Assembly (NCBI GenBank): GCA_029268225.1
Contig: JAJUGJ010000006.1
Span: 62,001 to 126,000, forward strand
Source: Burkholderiales bacterium
GTDB lineage: Bacteria > Pseudomonadota > Gammaproteobacteria > Burkholderiales > Burkholderiaceae_C
DNA: 64,000 bases
Direction of reading: 5' to 3'
Part shown: positions 25,338-33,580 of the stretch, one piece after another
How the letters are laid out: every line of letters begins with the position of its first letter
Numbering within the stretch: the stretch's first letter is position 1
Made by a program: the position numbers and the translations under genes
The notes under the pieces: model-generated
Database searches by the model: none
What the model was told of the DNA's origin: nothing
Seen by the model: the letters and a program-made list of their open reading frames with translations, nothing else

Positions 25338-26306
25338 ATGTCCAACTCCATTGAAAAAGCAGCCCAGCGGCTTGAGCAACTCCGACAGGCCGGCGCCCAA
25401 ATGCCGACGGCTGTGGCGCAGCCTTCGCCAGCCGTCTCCGTGAACGAAGCGCAGACTCTTGCTCCGTCCGAGATCGCGCCGGCGGTGGCTGATGCGCCGG
25501 CTCGCCCCCGTCCAGCCTCTGCGCCTGTGGGCAGCAAGGTGGTGCAGCTCGACTTCGACCGCCTGACCTCGTCCGGTTTCGTCACGCCCAATGCACCACG
25601 CTCCATGGTGGCCGATCAGTTCCGCGTCATCAAACGCCCCTTGATCGACAATGCCACCGGCAAGGGTGCCTCGGTGGTTCAAAACGGCAACCTCATCATG
25701 GTGACCAGTTCCATGCCAGGTGAGGGCAAGAGCTTCACTGCCGTGAACCTGGCGCTCAGCATGGCCATGGAAATGGACTACACCGTGATGCTGGTGGACG
25801 CCGACGTGGCCCGTCCTTCCATCATGAAAGTGCTGGGCTTGCCCCCAGGTCCCGGCTTGCTGGACCTGTTGGTGGACGACAAGCTGGAGATGTCACAGGT
25901 GCTTTTGCGCACCAACATCGACAACCTGACTTTGCTGCCCAGCGGCTCACCGCATGCTCGGGCAACAGAATTGCTGGCCAGCGCTGCCATGACCGACCTG
26001 GTTGATGACATGGGCAAACGCTACAGCGACCGCATCATCATTTTTGATTCCCCGCCGCTGCTGCTGACCACGGAGTCTCGTGTGCTTGCCACGCACATGG
26101 GGCAGATCGTCATGGTCGTGCAGGCAGAGAAGACTTTGCAGTCCCAGGTCAAGCACGCTTTGTCGACCATCGAGTCGTGTCCGGTCAAGCTCATGGTGCT
26201 CAACCAGGCGCGCAGCACGGGCCAGGATGCCTATGGGTATGGCTACGGCTATGGCTATGGTTATGGCCAGCGTGAGTCGCTCGCGGAAGCCGAGGTGCAA
26301 TCATGA
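25338..26306 (+). CDS. XrtA-associated bacterial tyrosine kinase with Tyr-Gly repeat tail
   Basis: A cytoplasmic BY-kinase that works with the chain-length protein and autophosphorylates on a C-terminal tyrosine cluster. It shows Walker A (SMPGEGKSFTAVN), Walker A' (VMLVDADVARPS) and Walker B (IIIFDSPPLLL). Residues 299-310 are six uninterrupted Tyr-Gly pairs, probably the phosphorylated cluster. The first 90 residues are an Ala/Pro-rich linker. ATG 25338 is used instead of a TTG two codons before. It follows the chain-length gene by 6 bases and overlaps the next gene by 4. Confidence 0.92.
   Translation: MSNSIEKAAQRLEQLRQAGAQMPTAVAQPSPAVSVNEAQTLAPSEIAPAVADAPARPRPASAPVGSKVVQLDFDRLTSSGFVTPNAPRSMVADQFRVIKRPLIDNATGKGASVVQNGNLIMVTSSMPGEGKSFTAVNLALSMAMEMDYTVMLVDADVARPSIMKVLGLPPGPGLLDLLVDDKLEMSQVLLRTNIDNLTLLPSGSPHARATELLASAAMTDLVDDMGKRYSDRIIIFDSPPLLLTTESRVLATHMGQIVMVVQAEKTLQSQVKHALSTIESCPVKLMVLNQARSTGQDAYGYGYGYGYGYGQRESLAEAEVQS
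26232..26267 (+). repeat. Six hexanucleotide repeats coding for Tyr-Gly
   Basis: Six tandem units of TA(T/C)GG(N) in frame inside the tyrosine kinase gene. Because the unit is six bases, copy-number change would add or remove Tyr-Gly pairs without breaking the frame. Confidence 0.9.
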
Positions 26307-27808
26307 AACACTGGCACCGTTGGTGTTGCGGCGCGGCAGTGGCGGCCCTGAGCCCTGTCTGGGCTCAGTCTGATGCTTCGCTTCAACCCTCGGTCTGGAT
26401 TGAGCCCCGTCTGGGCATGCGCGTCACGCTCACAGACAACGCCCGTCTGCAGGGCGGTCAGCCCCAAAGTGAGCAGATCCTCGAGCTCACACCCGGCGTC
26501 CGGATGGTTGCCAACCAGGGGCGTGTGAAGGGCTTCTTTGATTACGGGCTCAGCGGGTTGTACCGTGCCCAGGACACAGGAGGAGACGACCTCCAGCACC
26601 GTTTGAACGCCAATGCGCAGATCAATGCCATCGACAACTGGGCCTTTGTGGATGTGTCTGGCACGGTGTCGCAGCAACTGGTGTCTGCGTTTGGCCCTGT
26701 GGCTGGCGCCTCGTCCACCAATGCCAACCAGTCGCAAACCGCCACGTATCGTCTCTCGCCCTATGTGCGAGGACAGTTTCCGTATGGTGTGAACTACGAG
26801 GCGCGTGTCAACCTGCAAGGCACCCAGAGCAAGACCAATGCGCGCAGCGACTCCGATACCCTGGGATGGTCTGGACGCCTGGCTCGGCAGTTGGGTGCGG
26901 CAGGGTGGTCTTTGGCGGCAGATCAGCAAGAGGTGGATTACGACCAAGGCCGCTCCACCGAGTCCAGTTCGTTGACGGGGCGCTTTTCCTATGCGTGGTC
27001 GCCTCAGTGGATCACGGGCCTGACTCTCGGGCAGGAGTCCAACGATCTGCTCACACTCAACAAGAAGCGATACGCCAACCATGGCGTGGATCTGGTCTGG
27101 CGCCCATCCGACCGGACAACCTTGGTCGCGGGTGTGAACGATCGTTATTTCGGCACCGGCCACAATGTGTCGTTTGAGCATCGTGCCGCGCGCACCGTGG
27201 TGCGTCTGTCGGATGTGCGCAGTGTGTCGACTTCGCCAAACGCCAACGTCAATGCCACGCTTGGCACGCTGTATGACCTGCTGGACGCGCTACTCAGTCC
27301 GCTGGAGCCGGATCCGGTCAAGCGCGCTCAGCTGGTACAGGCGGAGTTGCAAAGTCGAGGGTTGCCGGGAGACCTGCTGGTCAGTCAGTCCTTCTTGGTC
27401 TCGCAAGCAACGCTGCAGCGTAACCAGCAGCTGTCCGTCTTGATGACCGGTCGCCGTGGCGCCTTCACGGTGAGCTATGTGCGCGGTCAGAGCAACCGTC
27501 TGCTCAACAACCTGACGCTTGGCGACGACTTTGATGTGACCTCGCAGGTGAAAACCCAGAGCCTGGGCTTTCTTTACGCTCATCGTCTGACGCCCGTGAC
27601 CTCGGCCAACGCGTCGTACACCCTGCAGCGCAGTGAAGGTGATCTGAACACCCAGCGCAGCTCGCAGTACACCCTGACCTTGGGCCTCAGTACGCAGGTG
27701 GGACCGCGCACTTCAGGCAGTTTGCAGCTGCGCCGCATTCACTCGAACACAGGACTGAATCCGTATTCCGAGAACGCGCTGGTCGGCAACATCCTTCACC
27801 GTTTCTGA
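26303..27808 (+). CDS. PEP-CTERM-system outer-membrane beta-barrel protein (TIGR03016-like)
   Basis: A 501-residue outer-membrane protein found in exosortase A loci. The signal peptide (MKHWHRWCCGAAVAALSPVWAQ) is followed by alternating amphipathic strands typical of a beta-barrel, ending in the aromatic residue Phe (GNILHRF), the usual barrel signal. It begins inside the stop of the kinase gene (ATGA). Its role is not proven; it may be an exit barrel for polymer or protein. Length and position between kinase and ATPase fit the family. Confidence 0.85.
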   Translation: MKHWHRWCCGAAVAALSPVWAQSDASLQPSVWIEPRLGMRVTLTDNARLQGGQPQSEQILELTPGVRMVANQGRVKGFFDYGLSGLYRAQDTGGDDLQHRLNANAQINAIDNWAFVDVSGTVSQQLVSAFGPVAGASSTNANQSQTATYRLSPYVRGQFPYGVNYEARVNLQGTQSKTNARSDSDTLGWSGRLARQLGAAGWSLAADQQEVDYDQGRSTESSSLTGRFSYAWSPQWITGLTLGQESNDLLTLNKKRYANHGVDLVWRPSDRTTLVAGVNDRYFGTGHNVSFEHRAARTVVRLSDVRSVSTSPNANVNATLGTLYDLLDALLSPLEPDPVKRAQLVQAELQSRGLPGDLLVSQSFLVSQATLQRNQQLSVLMTGRRGAFTVSYVRGQSNRLLNNLTLGDDFDVTSQVKTQSLGFLYAHRLTPVTSANASYTLQRSEGDLNTQRSSQYTLTLGLSTQVGPRTSGSLQLRRIHSNTGLNPYSENALVGNILHRF

Positions 27809-27811
27809 CCC

Positions 27812-28888
27812 ATGTATGAAGCTTTCTACGGGTTGAGCAGCAAGCCTTTCCAGCTCAACCCTGATCCCAATTTTTACTTCGGCAGCAAGCCTCACCGTCG
27901 TGCTCGTGCGTACCTTGAGTACGGGGTGATGCGAGCGGAGGGCTTCATCGTCATCACCGGTGAGGTCGGAGCGGGCAAGACCACCATCGTGCGCGGGCTG
28001 CTGGACAGCATCGATGCGCACACCACGGTGGCAGCGCAGCTCGTCAGTACGCAACTGGGCGCGGAAGACACCCTGCGTTTGGTCGGGGCTGCGTTTGGCG
28101 TTCAGGTCAAGGATGCGTCCAAGGCCGAGTTGCTGATGGCGCTTGAGGCATTTTTCATCACCCAACTCACGCAAGGCAGGCGATGTCTGCTGATCGTGGA
28201 TGAAGCACAGAATCTGCGGCCTCAGGCGGTGGAAGAGCTGCGCATGCTGTCCAATTTTCAGCATGGCAAGCAGGCGCTGCTGCAAACCTTCTTGATCGGT
28301 CAGCCCGAGTTCCGCAACATTTTGCAAAGTCCTGACATGCTGCAGTTGCGCCAACGCGTGACCGCCAGTTGTCATTTGGGGCCGATGAATGCGGAGGAGA
28401 CGCAGGGCTACATCGAACACCGTCTCCGCTGCGCCGGCGCCACCGACAAGCCCACGTTCGACGCCGATGTCTTTGCCGGCATTTATGAGCAGACTGGCGG
28501 CATCCCTCGCCGCATCAATGCCTTGTGCGATCGTTTGATGCTGCACGGCTTCCTGTCGGAGGTCACGCATTTCACGGCACCTGTGCTCCAGGAGGTCTTG
28601 GCCGAGATTCAGGAAGAGCTGACGGCACCACCGCTGGAGCCCGTGTCCGCCGAGGCGGTGTTGCAGGCCTCGCCCGCAGCGCGTCCGACCTCTTTGAATG
28701 TGGACTTGGATCTGGACGCCGACAGCCATGATCTGCGCAGTCTTGAAGAGCAGTTGTCTCGTCTCACAGCCGCTCAACTCAGCGCTCACCTATTGCGCAT
28801 TGAGCGAAGCGTGTTGCGCCAGGAGCGCCTGAGCATCGAGATCCTGTCGGCGTTGCAAAAGATCGCGGCGGGCAAGGGGCAGTCATGA
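27812..28888 (+). CDS. XrtA-associated AAA ATPase (ExeA-like)
   Basis: A 358-residue ATPase related to ExeA/GspA. It begins MYEAFYGLSSKPFQLNPDP, the family opening, and has Walker A (TGEVGAGKTTIV, about 50-60) and Walker B (CLLIVDEAQNL). The GGIPRRINALCDR segment is the sensor region. The last 100 residues are Ala/Glu-rich and helical, probably a partner-binding part. It is 3 bases after the barrel gene and overlaps the deacetylase gene by 4 bases. In such loci it is thought to energise assembly or secretion across the envelope. Confidence 0.92.
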   Translation: MYEAFYGLSSKPFQLNPDPNFYFGSKPHRRARAYLEYGVMRAEGFIVITGEVGAGKTTIVRGLLDSIDAHTTVAAQLVSTQLGAEDTLRLVGAAFGVQVKDASKAELLMALEAFFITQLTQGRRCLLIVDEAQNLRPQAVEELRMLSNFQHGKQALLQTFLIGQPEFRNILQSPDMLQLRQRVTASCHLGPMNAEETQGYIEHRLRCAGATDKPTFDADVFAGIYEQTGGIPRRINALCDRLMLHGFLSEVTHFTAPVLQEVLAEIQEELTAPPLEPVSAEAVLQASPAARPTSLNVDLDLDADSHDLRSLEEQLSRLTAAQLSAHLLRIERSVLRQERLSIEILSALQKIAAGKGQS

Positions 28889-29742
28889 GCATGATCAATG
28901 CCCTCACCATTGACGTTGAGGACTATTTCCAGGTTTCGGCATTCGCGCCTTACATCGCACGCCGCGACTGGGACACGCGAGAGTGCCGGGTCGAGCGCAA
29001 CGTCGGGCGCATTCTGGACATGCTGGCGGCCGAGAAGACCCATGCGACGTTTTTCACCTTGGGATGGATCGCGCAGCGTTATCCGCACTTGGTGCGCCGC
29101 ATTGCCGCGGACGGACACGAGGTGGCCAGCCACGGCTATGGGCATGAGCGCGTCAGTGACCTCACGCCTGAGGCCTTCGCACAGGACATCCGAACAGCCA
29201 AGCATTTGCTGGAAGACATTGCCGGTTTGACCGTCACGGGTTATCGGGCGCCCAGCTTTTCGATCGGGCAGACCAATCTGTGGGCTTTGGATGTGTTGGA
29301 GCAGGAGGGTTATCGCTACAGCTCCAGCATCTATCCGATTCAGCACGATCACTATGGCATGCCCGATGCACCTCGCTTTGCGCATCGCATTCGCCATGAC
29401 CTGATCGAGGTGCCGCCTACCACCTTGCGTCTGTTCAATCGCAATCTGCCATCCAGTGGTGGCGGCTACTTCCGTCTTTTCCCGTACGGTCTTTCGCGCT
29501 GGATGCTGCGTCAGGTGAACGAGAGGGACCAGCAGCCAGCCATCTTCTACTTTCACCCCTGGGAGATCGACGCGGAGCAGCCCCGCGTGGCTGGCATTGA
29601 TCTGCGTACGCGTTTCCGGCATTACGTGAACATCCCACGCATGGAACAGCGTTTGCAGCGCCTGCTGCGAGACTTCCAGTGGGGCCGGATGGACCACATC
29701 TTCCTGAACAAGCCAGTGAAGGGTAAGGTGCAAGGTGTCTGA
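28885..29742 (+). CDS. XrtA-system polysaccharide deacetylase (NodB fold, DUF3473)
   Basis: A 285-residue deacetylase expected to remove N-acetyl groups from the sugar polymer or its precursor. Motif 1 is ALTIDVEDYF with catalytic Asp, motif 2 HGYGHERVSDL with metal-binding His residues, and motif 3 GYRAPSFS. The C-terminal segment FYFHPWEID with RFRHYVN marks the DUF3473 tail typical of exosortase loci. No signal peptide is visible, so it may act in the cytoplasm or be recruited to the membrane. It overlaps its neighbours on both sides. Confidence 0.92.
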   Translation: MSMINALTIDVEDYFQVSAFAPYIARRDWDTRECRVERNVGRILDMLAAEKTHATFFTLGWIAQRYPHLVRRIAADGHEVASHGYGHERVSDLTPEAFAQDIRTAKHLLEDIAGLTVTGYRAPSFSIGQTNLWALDVLEQEGYRYSSSIYPIQHDHYGMPDAPRFAHRIRHDLIEVPPTTLRLFNRNLPSSGGGYFRLFPYGLSRWMLRQVNERDQQPAIFYFHPWEIDAEQPRVAGIDLRTRFRHYVNIPRMEQRLQRLLRDFQWGRMDHIFLNKPVKGKVQGV

Positions 29743-30790
29743 CGTGCATCGTTTGCAGGTATCGAGGCTGGAGACGAGGCGCAGCGACTGGCATCAGCGC
29801 TGGGATGCATTCGTGTTGGCACACCCAACGGCCACGTTCTTTCACCGAGTGGGCTGGCAGCAGATCATGGAAGAGGTGTTTCGGCACCCTACGCACTTCT
29901 TGTATGCCCACCGAGGTGAGGTGATCGAAGGTGTCTTGCCACTGGCCCATGTCAAAAGCCGCTTGTTTGGCAATGCACTGACCAGCTTGCCTTTTGCTGT
30001 TTATGGCGGCGTGGTGGCCCACAGTGAAGACGCAGCGCTGGCGCTTGAGGCTGAGGCCGTGCGTCTGGCCGAGGGGCTGGGTGTGGATCACCTGGAGATG
30101 CGCTACCTGCAGACGCAGCGTCATCCGGAGTGGCCCACACAGGACCTGTATGTGACCTTCCGCAAGGAGATCTTGCCAACGGAAGAGGAGAACATGCTCG
30201 CCATTCCGCGCAAGCAGCGCGCGATGGTTCGCAAGGGCATCAAGAACGGCCTGAGCGCGCAGGTGGATACCTCGGTGGATCGCTTCTTTGCGCTGTACGC
30301 GGATAACGTCCACCGTCATGGCACGCCTGCGCTGTCCAAGCGTTACTTTCAGCGCCTGATGGAGGTGTTCGGGCCGGACTGCGAGGTTTTGACCGTCACC
30401 AGTGCCGAAGGCAAGGCGCTCAGCAGTGTGTTGACTTTCTACTTCCGCGATGAGGTCTTGCCTTACTACGCGGGCGATGATCTCGCAGCACGTGATCTGG
30501 CCGCCAACGATTTCAAGTATTGGGAGTTGATGCGCCGCGCTTGTGCCCGGGGGCTCAAGGTGTTCGACTATGGACGAAGCAAGCAGGGCACAGGCCCTTA
30601 CGCTTTCAAAAAGAACTGGGGCTTCGAACCAACGCCCCTGCGCTACGAGTATCAACTCTTCAAGCGAGACGGCATCCCTCAGAACAACCCAACCAACGCC
30701 AAATACAAACTCTTGATTGAAACCTGGCGGCGCATGCCCCTGGGCCTGGCCAACTGGCTGGGGCCTTTCATCGTGCGCAACCTGGGCTGA
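29735..30790 (+). CDS. FemAB-like XrtA-associated acyltransferase
   Basis: A 351-residue protein of the FemAB/GNAT superfamily, probably transferring an aminoacyl or acyl group to a sugar or lipid carrier. Visible segments are VGWQQIMEEVFRHPTHFLYA, LPFAVYGGVVA, LSSVLTFYFRDEVLPYYAGDD and FDYGRSKQGTGPYAFKKNWGF, the last being a family hallmark. It starts with GTG 29735, overlapping the deacetylase stop by 8 bases. The product is uncertain, because FemAB relatives in exosortase loci have not been characterised in detail to my knowledge. Confidence 0.88.
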   Translation: MSDVHRLQVSRLETRRSDWHQRWDAFVLAHPTATFFHRVGWQQIMEEVFRHPTHFLYAHRGEVIEGVLPLAHVKSRLFGNALTSLPFAVYGGVVAHSEDAALALEAEAVRLAEGLGVDHLEMRYLQTQRHPEWPTQDLYVTFRKEILPTEEENMLAIPRKQRAMVRKGIKNGLSAQVDTSVDRFFALYADNVHRHGTPALSKRYFQRLMEVFGPDCEVLTVTSAEGKALSSVLTFYFRDEVLPYYAGDDLAARDLAANDFKYWELMRRACARGLKVFDYGRSKQGTGPYAFKKNWGFEPTPLRYEYQLFKRDGIPQNNPTNAKYKLLIETWRRMPLGLANWLGPFIVRNLG

Positions 30791-30791
30791 C

Positions 30792-32021
30792 ATGGCGAAC
30801 ATCCTGTATCTGGTCCATCGGATGCCTTATCCGCCCAACAAGGGCGACAAGGTGCGCTCGTACCATTTGTTGCGCCACCTCATGCGGGATCACCGTGTGT
30901 TTTTGGGAACCTTCATCGACGATCCGGAGGATGTCGCTCAGGTGCCTGCGCTACAGGCGATTTGCCCGGATCTGCACATCGAGCGCCTGAATCCGCGTAG
31001 CACCAAGTTGCTCAGTGCCCGAGGGCTGTTGACGGGGCGCTCTCTGTCGGAGACCTATTACCGTCATGCAGGCATGCATCGTTGGGTGCGACAAGTCCAA
31101 TCGCAGCACAAGCTTGACGCCACCGTGGTTTTCTCTGGGGTGATGGCGCAGTTCGCCATACCCTTGCTGCCTGATGTGCCCATGTTGGTTGATTTCGTCG
31201 ATGTGGATTCGTCGAAGTGGGGACAGTACGCACCAGAGCACCGCTGGCCGATGTCGTGGCTGTATCGGCGCGAAGGTGCACGTTTGCTGGCTTTCGAACG
31301 TGAGGTGGCTCGTCGCGCACGACAGTCCTTCTTTGTCACGCCCAACGAAACGGCTCTGTTTCAGTCCCTGGCGCCTGAGGTGGCCGACCGTGTGTCTGCC
31401 ATCAGCAATGGGGTCAATGCCGAGTATTTCAGTCCTCAGGCAGGAAGTCGGTCACCGTTCATTGATGGGGAGGTGCCAGTGGTGTTCACGGGGGCCATGG
31501 ATTACTGGCCCAATGTGGATGGTGTGTGCTGGTTTGTGGAGCAGATGCTGCCTTTGTTGACGCAGCGCTGGCCTCAGTTGCGCTTCTACATTGTGGGGCG
31601 CAATCCGACGGCTCAGGTCAAGGCATTGGCCGGGCCGCAGGTGGTGGTGACGGGCACGGTGCCCGATGTGCGTGGCTACTTGCAGCATGCCGCTGCCGTC
31701 GTGGCGCCTCTGCGGGTGGCCCGCGGCATACAAAACAAGATCCTTGAAGCCATGGCCATGGAAAAGCCTGTGGTCACGGTACCCTCGTGTGCGGATGCCA
31801 TCGGTGCCGGCTTTGAGTTTGGGGTGGTGCGTGCGGCCACGGCCTCTGAATTTGTGCAGGCACTGGACTTGCTTTTGCAGTCTCCTGACAAGGCGTCCGA
31901 GTTGGGGCATGCTGCCAGGCAGTTTGTGCTCAAGCATTTCAGCTGGGAAGCGCATTTGTCTGCCCTGGATGTCTGGCTGACGCCTGCGCACGCCGCAGTG
32001 GCGGGGGAGGGGTCATCGTGA
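30792..32021 (+). CDS. XrtA-system glycosyltransferase (TIGR03087-like, GT4 fold)
   Basis: A 409-residue GT-B glycosyltransferase. It starts MANILYLVHRMPYPPNKGDK, the family opening, and ends with the nucleotide-sugar region GIQNKILEAMAMEKPVV. The middle contains VDFVDVDSSKWGQYA, typical of this exosortase-linked family. ATG 30792 is chosen because the upstream open frame lies inside the FemAB gene. It overlaps xrtA by 4 bases (GTGA). The sugar added is unknown. Confidence 0.9.
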   Translation: MANILYLVHRMPYPPNKGDKVRSYHLLRHLMRDHRVFLGTFIDDPEDVAQVPALQAICPDLHIERLNPRSTKLLSARGLLTGRSLSETYYRHAGMHRWVRQVQSQHKLDATVVFSGVMAQFAIPLLPDVPMLVDFVDVDSSKWGQYAPEHRWPMSWLYRREGARLLAFEREVARRARQSFFVTPNETALFQSLAPEVADRVSAISNGVNAEYFSPQAGSRSPFIDGEVPVVFTGAMDYWPNVDGVCWFVEQMLPLLTQRWPQLRFYIVGRNPTAQVKALAGPQVVVTGTVPDVRGYLQHAAAVVAPLRVARGIQNKILEAMAMEKPVVTVPSCADAIGAGFEFGVVRAATASEFVQALDLLLQSPDKASELGHAARQFVLKHFSWEAHLSALDVWLTPAHAAVAGEGSS

Positions 32022-33577
32022 GCGCCTCGGTGTGGCGTAAGCCGCTGTGGATGTTGATGCTCTTGTGGGCTGTGGTGTTGGTGGCGTACTGGCCTACTGC
32101 TTCCGGTATGGCCACGATCTGGTGGCGCTCGGACACCTATGCACACGGCCTCGTGGTGCCGCCCGCGGCGCTGTGGCTCGCATGGCGCAAGCGGGCGCAA
32201 CTGGCGACCTTGGTGCCAATGCCCTCACTGTGGGGCCTGCTGGGCATGACGGCGTCAGCCCTGTTGTGGTTGGCGGGTGATCTGGTCGCGGTGAACGCTG
32301 TCACACAGTTTGCTTTCATGGCCCTCGTTGTCTCGGCCGTGCCCACCGTACTGGGGTGGCGGGTCACGCGGGCACTGATGTTCCCGTTGCTGTACCTGTT
32401 TCTGGCCGTGCCTGTCGGTGACTTCATGTTGCCCCATTTGATGGAGTGGACGGCGGATTTCACTGTTGCTGCGCTGCGTTTGAGTGGCATTCCTGTTTAT
32501 CGCGAGGGCTTGCAGTTCATCATCCCCAGCGGCTCATGGTCGGTCGTCGAGGCCTGCAGCGGCATCCGCTATCTGGTGGCGTCGTTCACGGTGGGGTGCT
32601 TGTTTGCGTACATCAACTATCAGAGCCTGCGCAAGCGACTGCTCTTTGTGGGCGTGGCCATCCTGGTGCCGCTCTTGGCCAACTGGATGCGTGCCTATCT
32701 GATTGTCATGCTGGGGCACTGGTCAGGTAACACCCTGGCGACGGGTGTGGACCATTTGGTCTATGGCTGGGTATTCTTCGGCATTGTCATCACGATCATG
32801 TTCATGATCGGTGCACGCTGGGCTGACCGGGAGTCGGTTCCGCCGTTCGTGGCGCCAACATCAGTTTCCAATCTTGTTGTGACCAGATCCGCGCGCAGTG
32901 CGTGGTGCGTCGCATGGGCATTGCTGGCGGTCGGTCTGCCCCACGTCATGAACTGGCAGCTTCAGGCGCGGGTGCAAACCGGCGCGGTTCAGTGGCAGCC
33001 TTTGGTGTCGCAGGCCAGTTGGCAACTCACGCCCCCACCCGCTGAGTGGACACCTGCCTTCGAGGGCGCCAATGCCCAATCTCACACAGGATGGGTGAAT
33101 GCCGCTGGCGAGCGCGTGGGACTACATTTGTCGTTCTATCGCGGGCAGAACTACGAGCGCAAGCTGGTCAGCTCCACCAATGTGTTGGTCCGCTCGCAAG
33201 ACAAGGCCTGGTCTCAGGTGTCGGGGGATGCGGTGTCGACACAACTGGAAGGCGAGCCCCTGACGGTGCAGCGTGCTGTGCTGCGCGAGCAGGGGGCGGT
33301 CTTGCATGCGGAGTCAACGCGCCTGTTGGTGTGGCAGTTTTTCTGGGTGGATGGTCGCGTGACCGCCAGCCCAGCCAAGGCGAAGCTGTGGGGAGCCTGG
33401 CAAAAGTTCAAAGGGCAGGGCGATGATGGTGCCATTGTGGTGATCTATGCGCCGGTGCCCGCGGGCGCCGACCAAGAGGCTGGTCAGCGTATGGCTGAGG
33501 GGGCCCTGCAGACATTCTTGCGTGACCAAGGGTCGGCCATCCTGGCGGCCTTGCGTGCAACCCAATCTCGACACTGA
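32018..33577 (+). CDS. xrtA: Exosortase A fused to EpsI domain
   Basis: An inner-membrane protease/transpeptidase that processes PEP-CTERM proteins. The N-terminal 270 residues have eight or so membrane helices and the catalytic triad-like residues Cys180 (VEACSGIRY), Arg225 (NWMRAY) and His234 (MLGHWSG). The C-terminal 230 residues form an EpsI domain (about 305-515), found here as part of the same chain. The start is GTG 32018. It sits in the middle of the exopolysaccharide operon. The only clear substrate in the window is the PEP-CTERM protein at 13-882. Confidence 0.94.
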   Translation: MSASVWRKPLWMLMLLWAVVLVAYWPTASGMATIWWRSDTYAHGLVVPPAALWLAWRKRAQLATLVPMPSLWGLLGMTASALLWLAGDLVAVNAVTQFAFMALVVSAVPTVLGWRVTRALMFPLLYLFLAVPVGDFMLPHLMEWTADFTVAALRLSGIPVYREGLQFIIPSGSWSVVEACSGIRYLVASFTVGCLFAYINYQSLRKRLLFVGVAILVPLLANWMRAYLIVMLGHWSGNTLATGVDHLVYGWVFFGIVITIMFMIGARWADRESVPPFVAPTSVSNLVVTRSARSAWCVAWALLAVGLPHVMNWQLQARVQTGAVQWQPLVSQASWQLTPPPAEWTPAFEGANAQSHTGWVNAAGERVGLHLSFYRGQNYERKLVSSTNVLVRSQDKAWSQVSGDAVSTQLEGEPLTVQRAVLREQGAVLHAESTRLLVWQFFWVDGRVTASPAKAKLWGAWQKFKGQGDDGAIVVIYAPVPAGADQEAGQRMAEGALQTFLRDQGSAILAALRATQSRH

Positions 33578-33580
33578 ACC

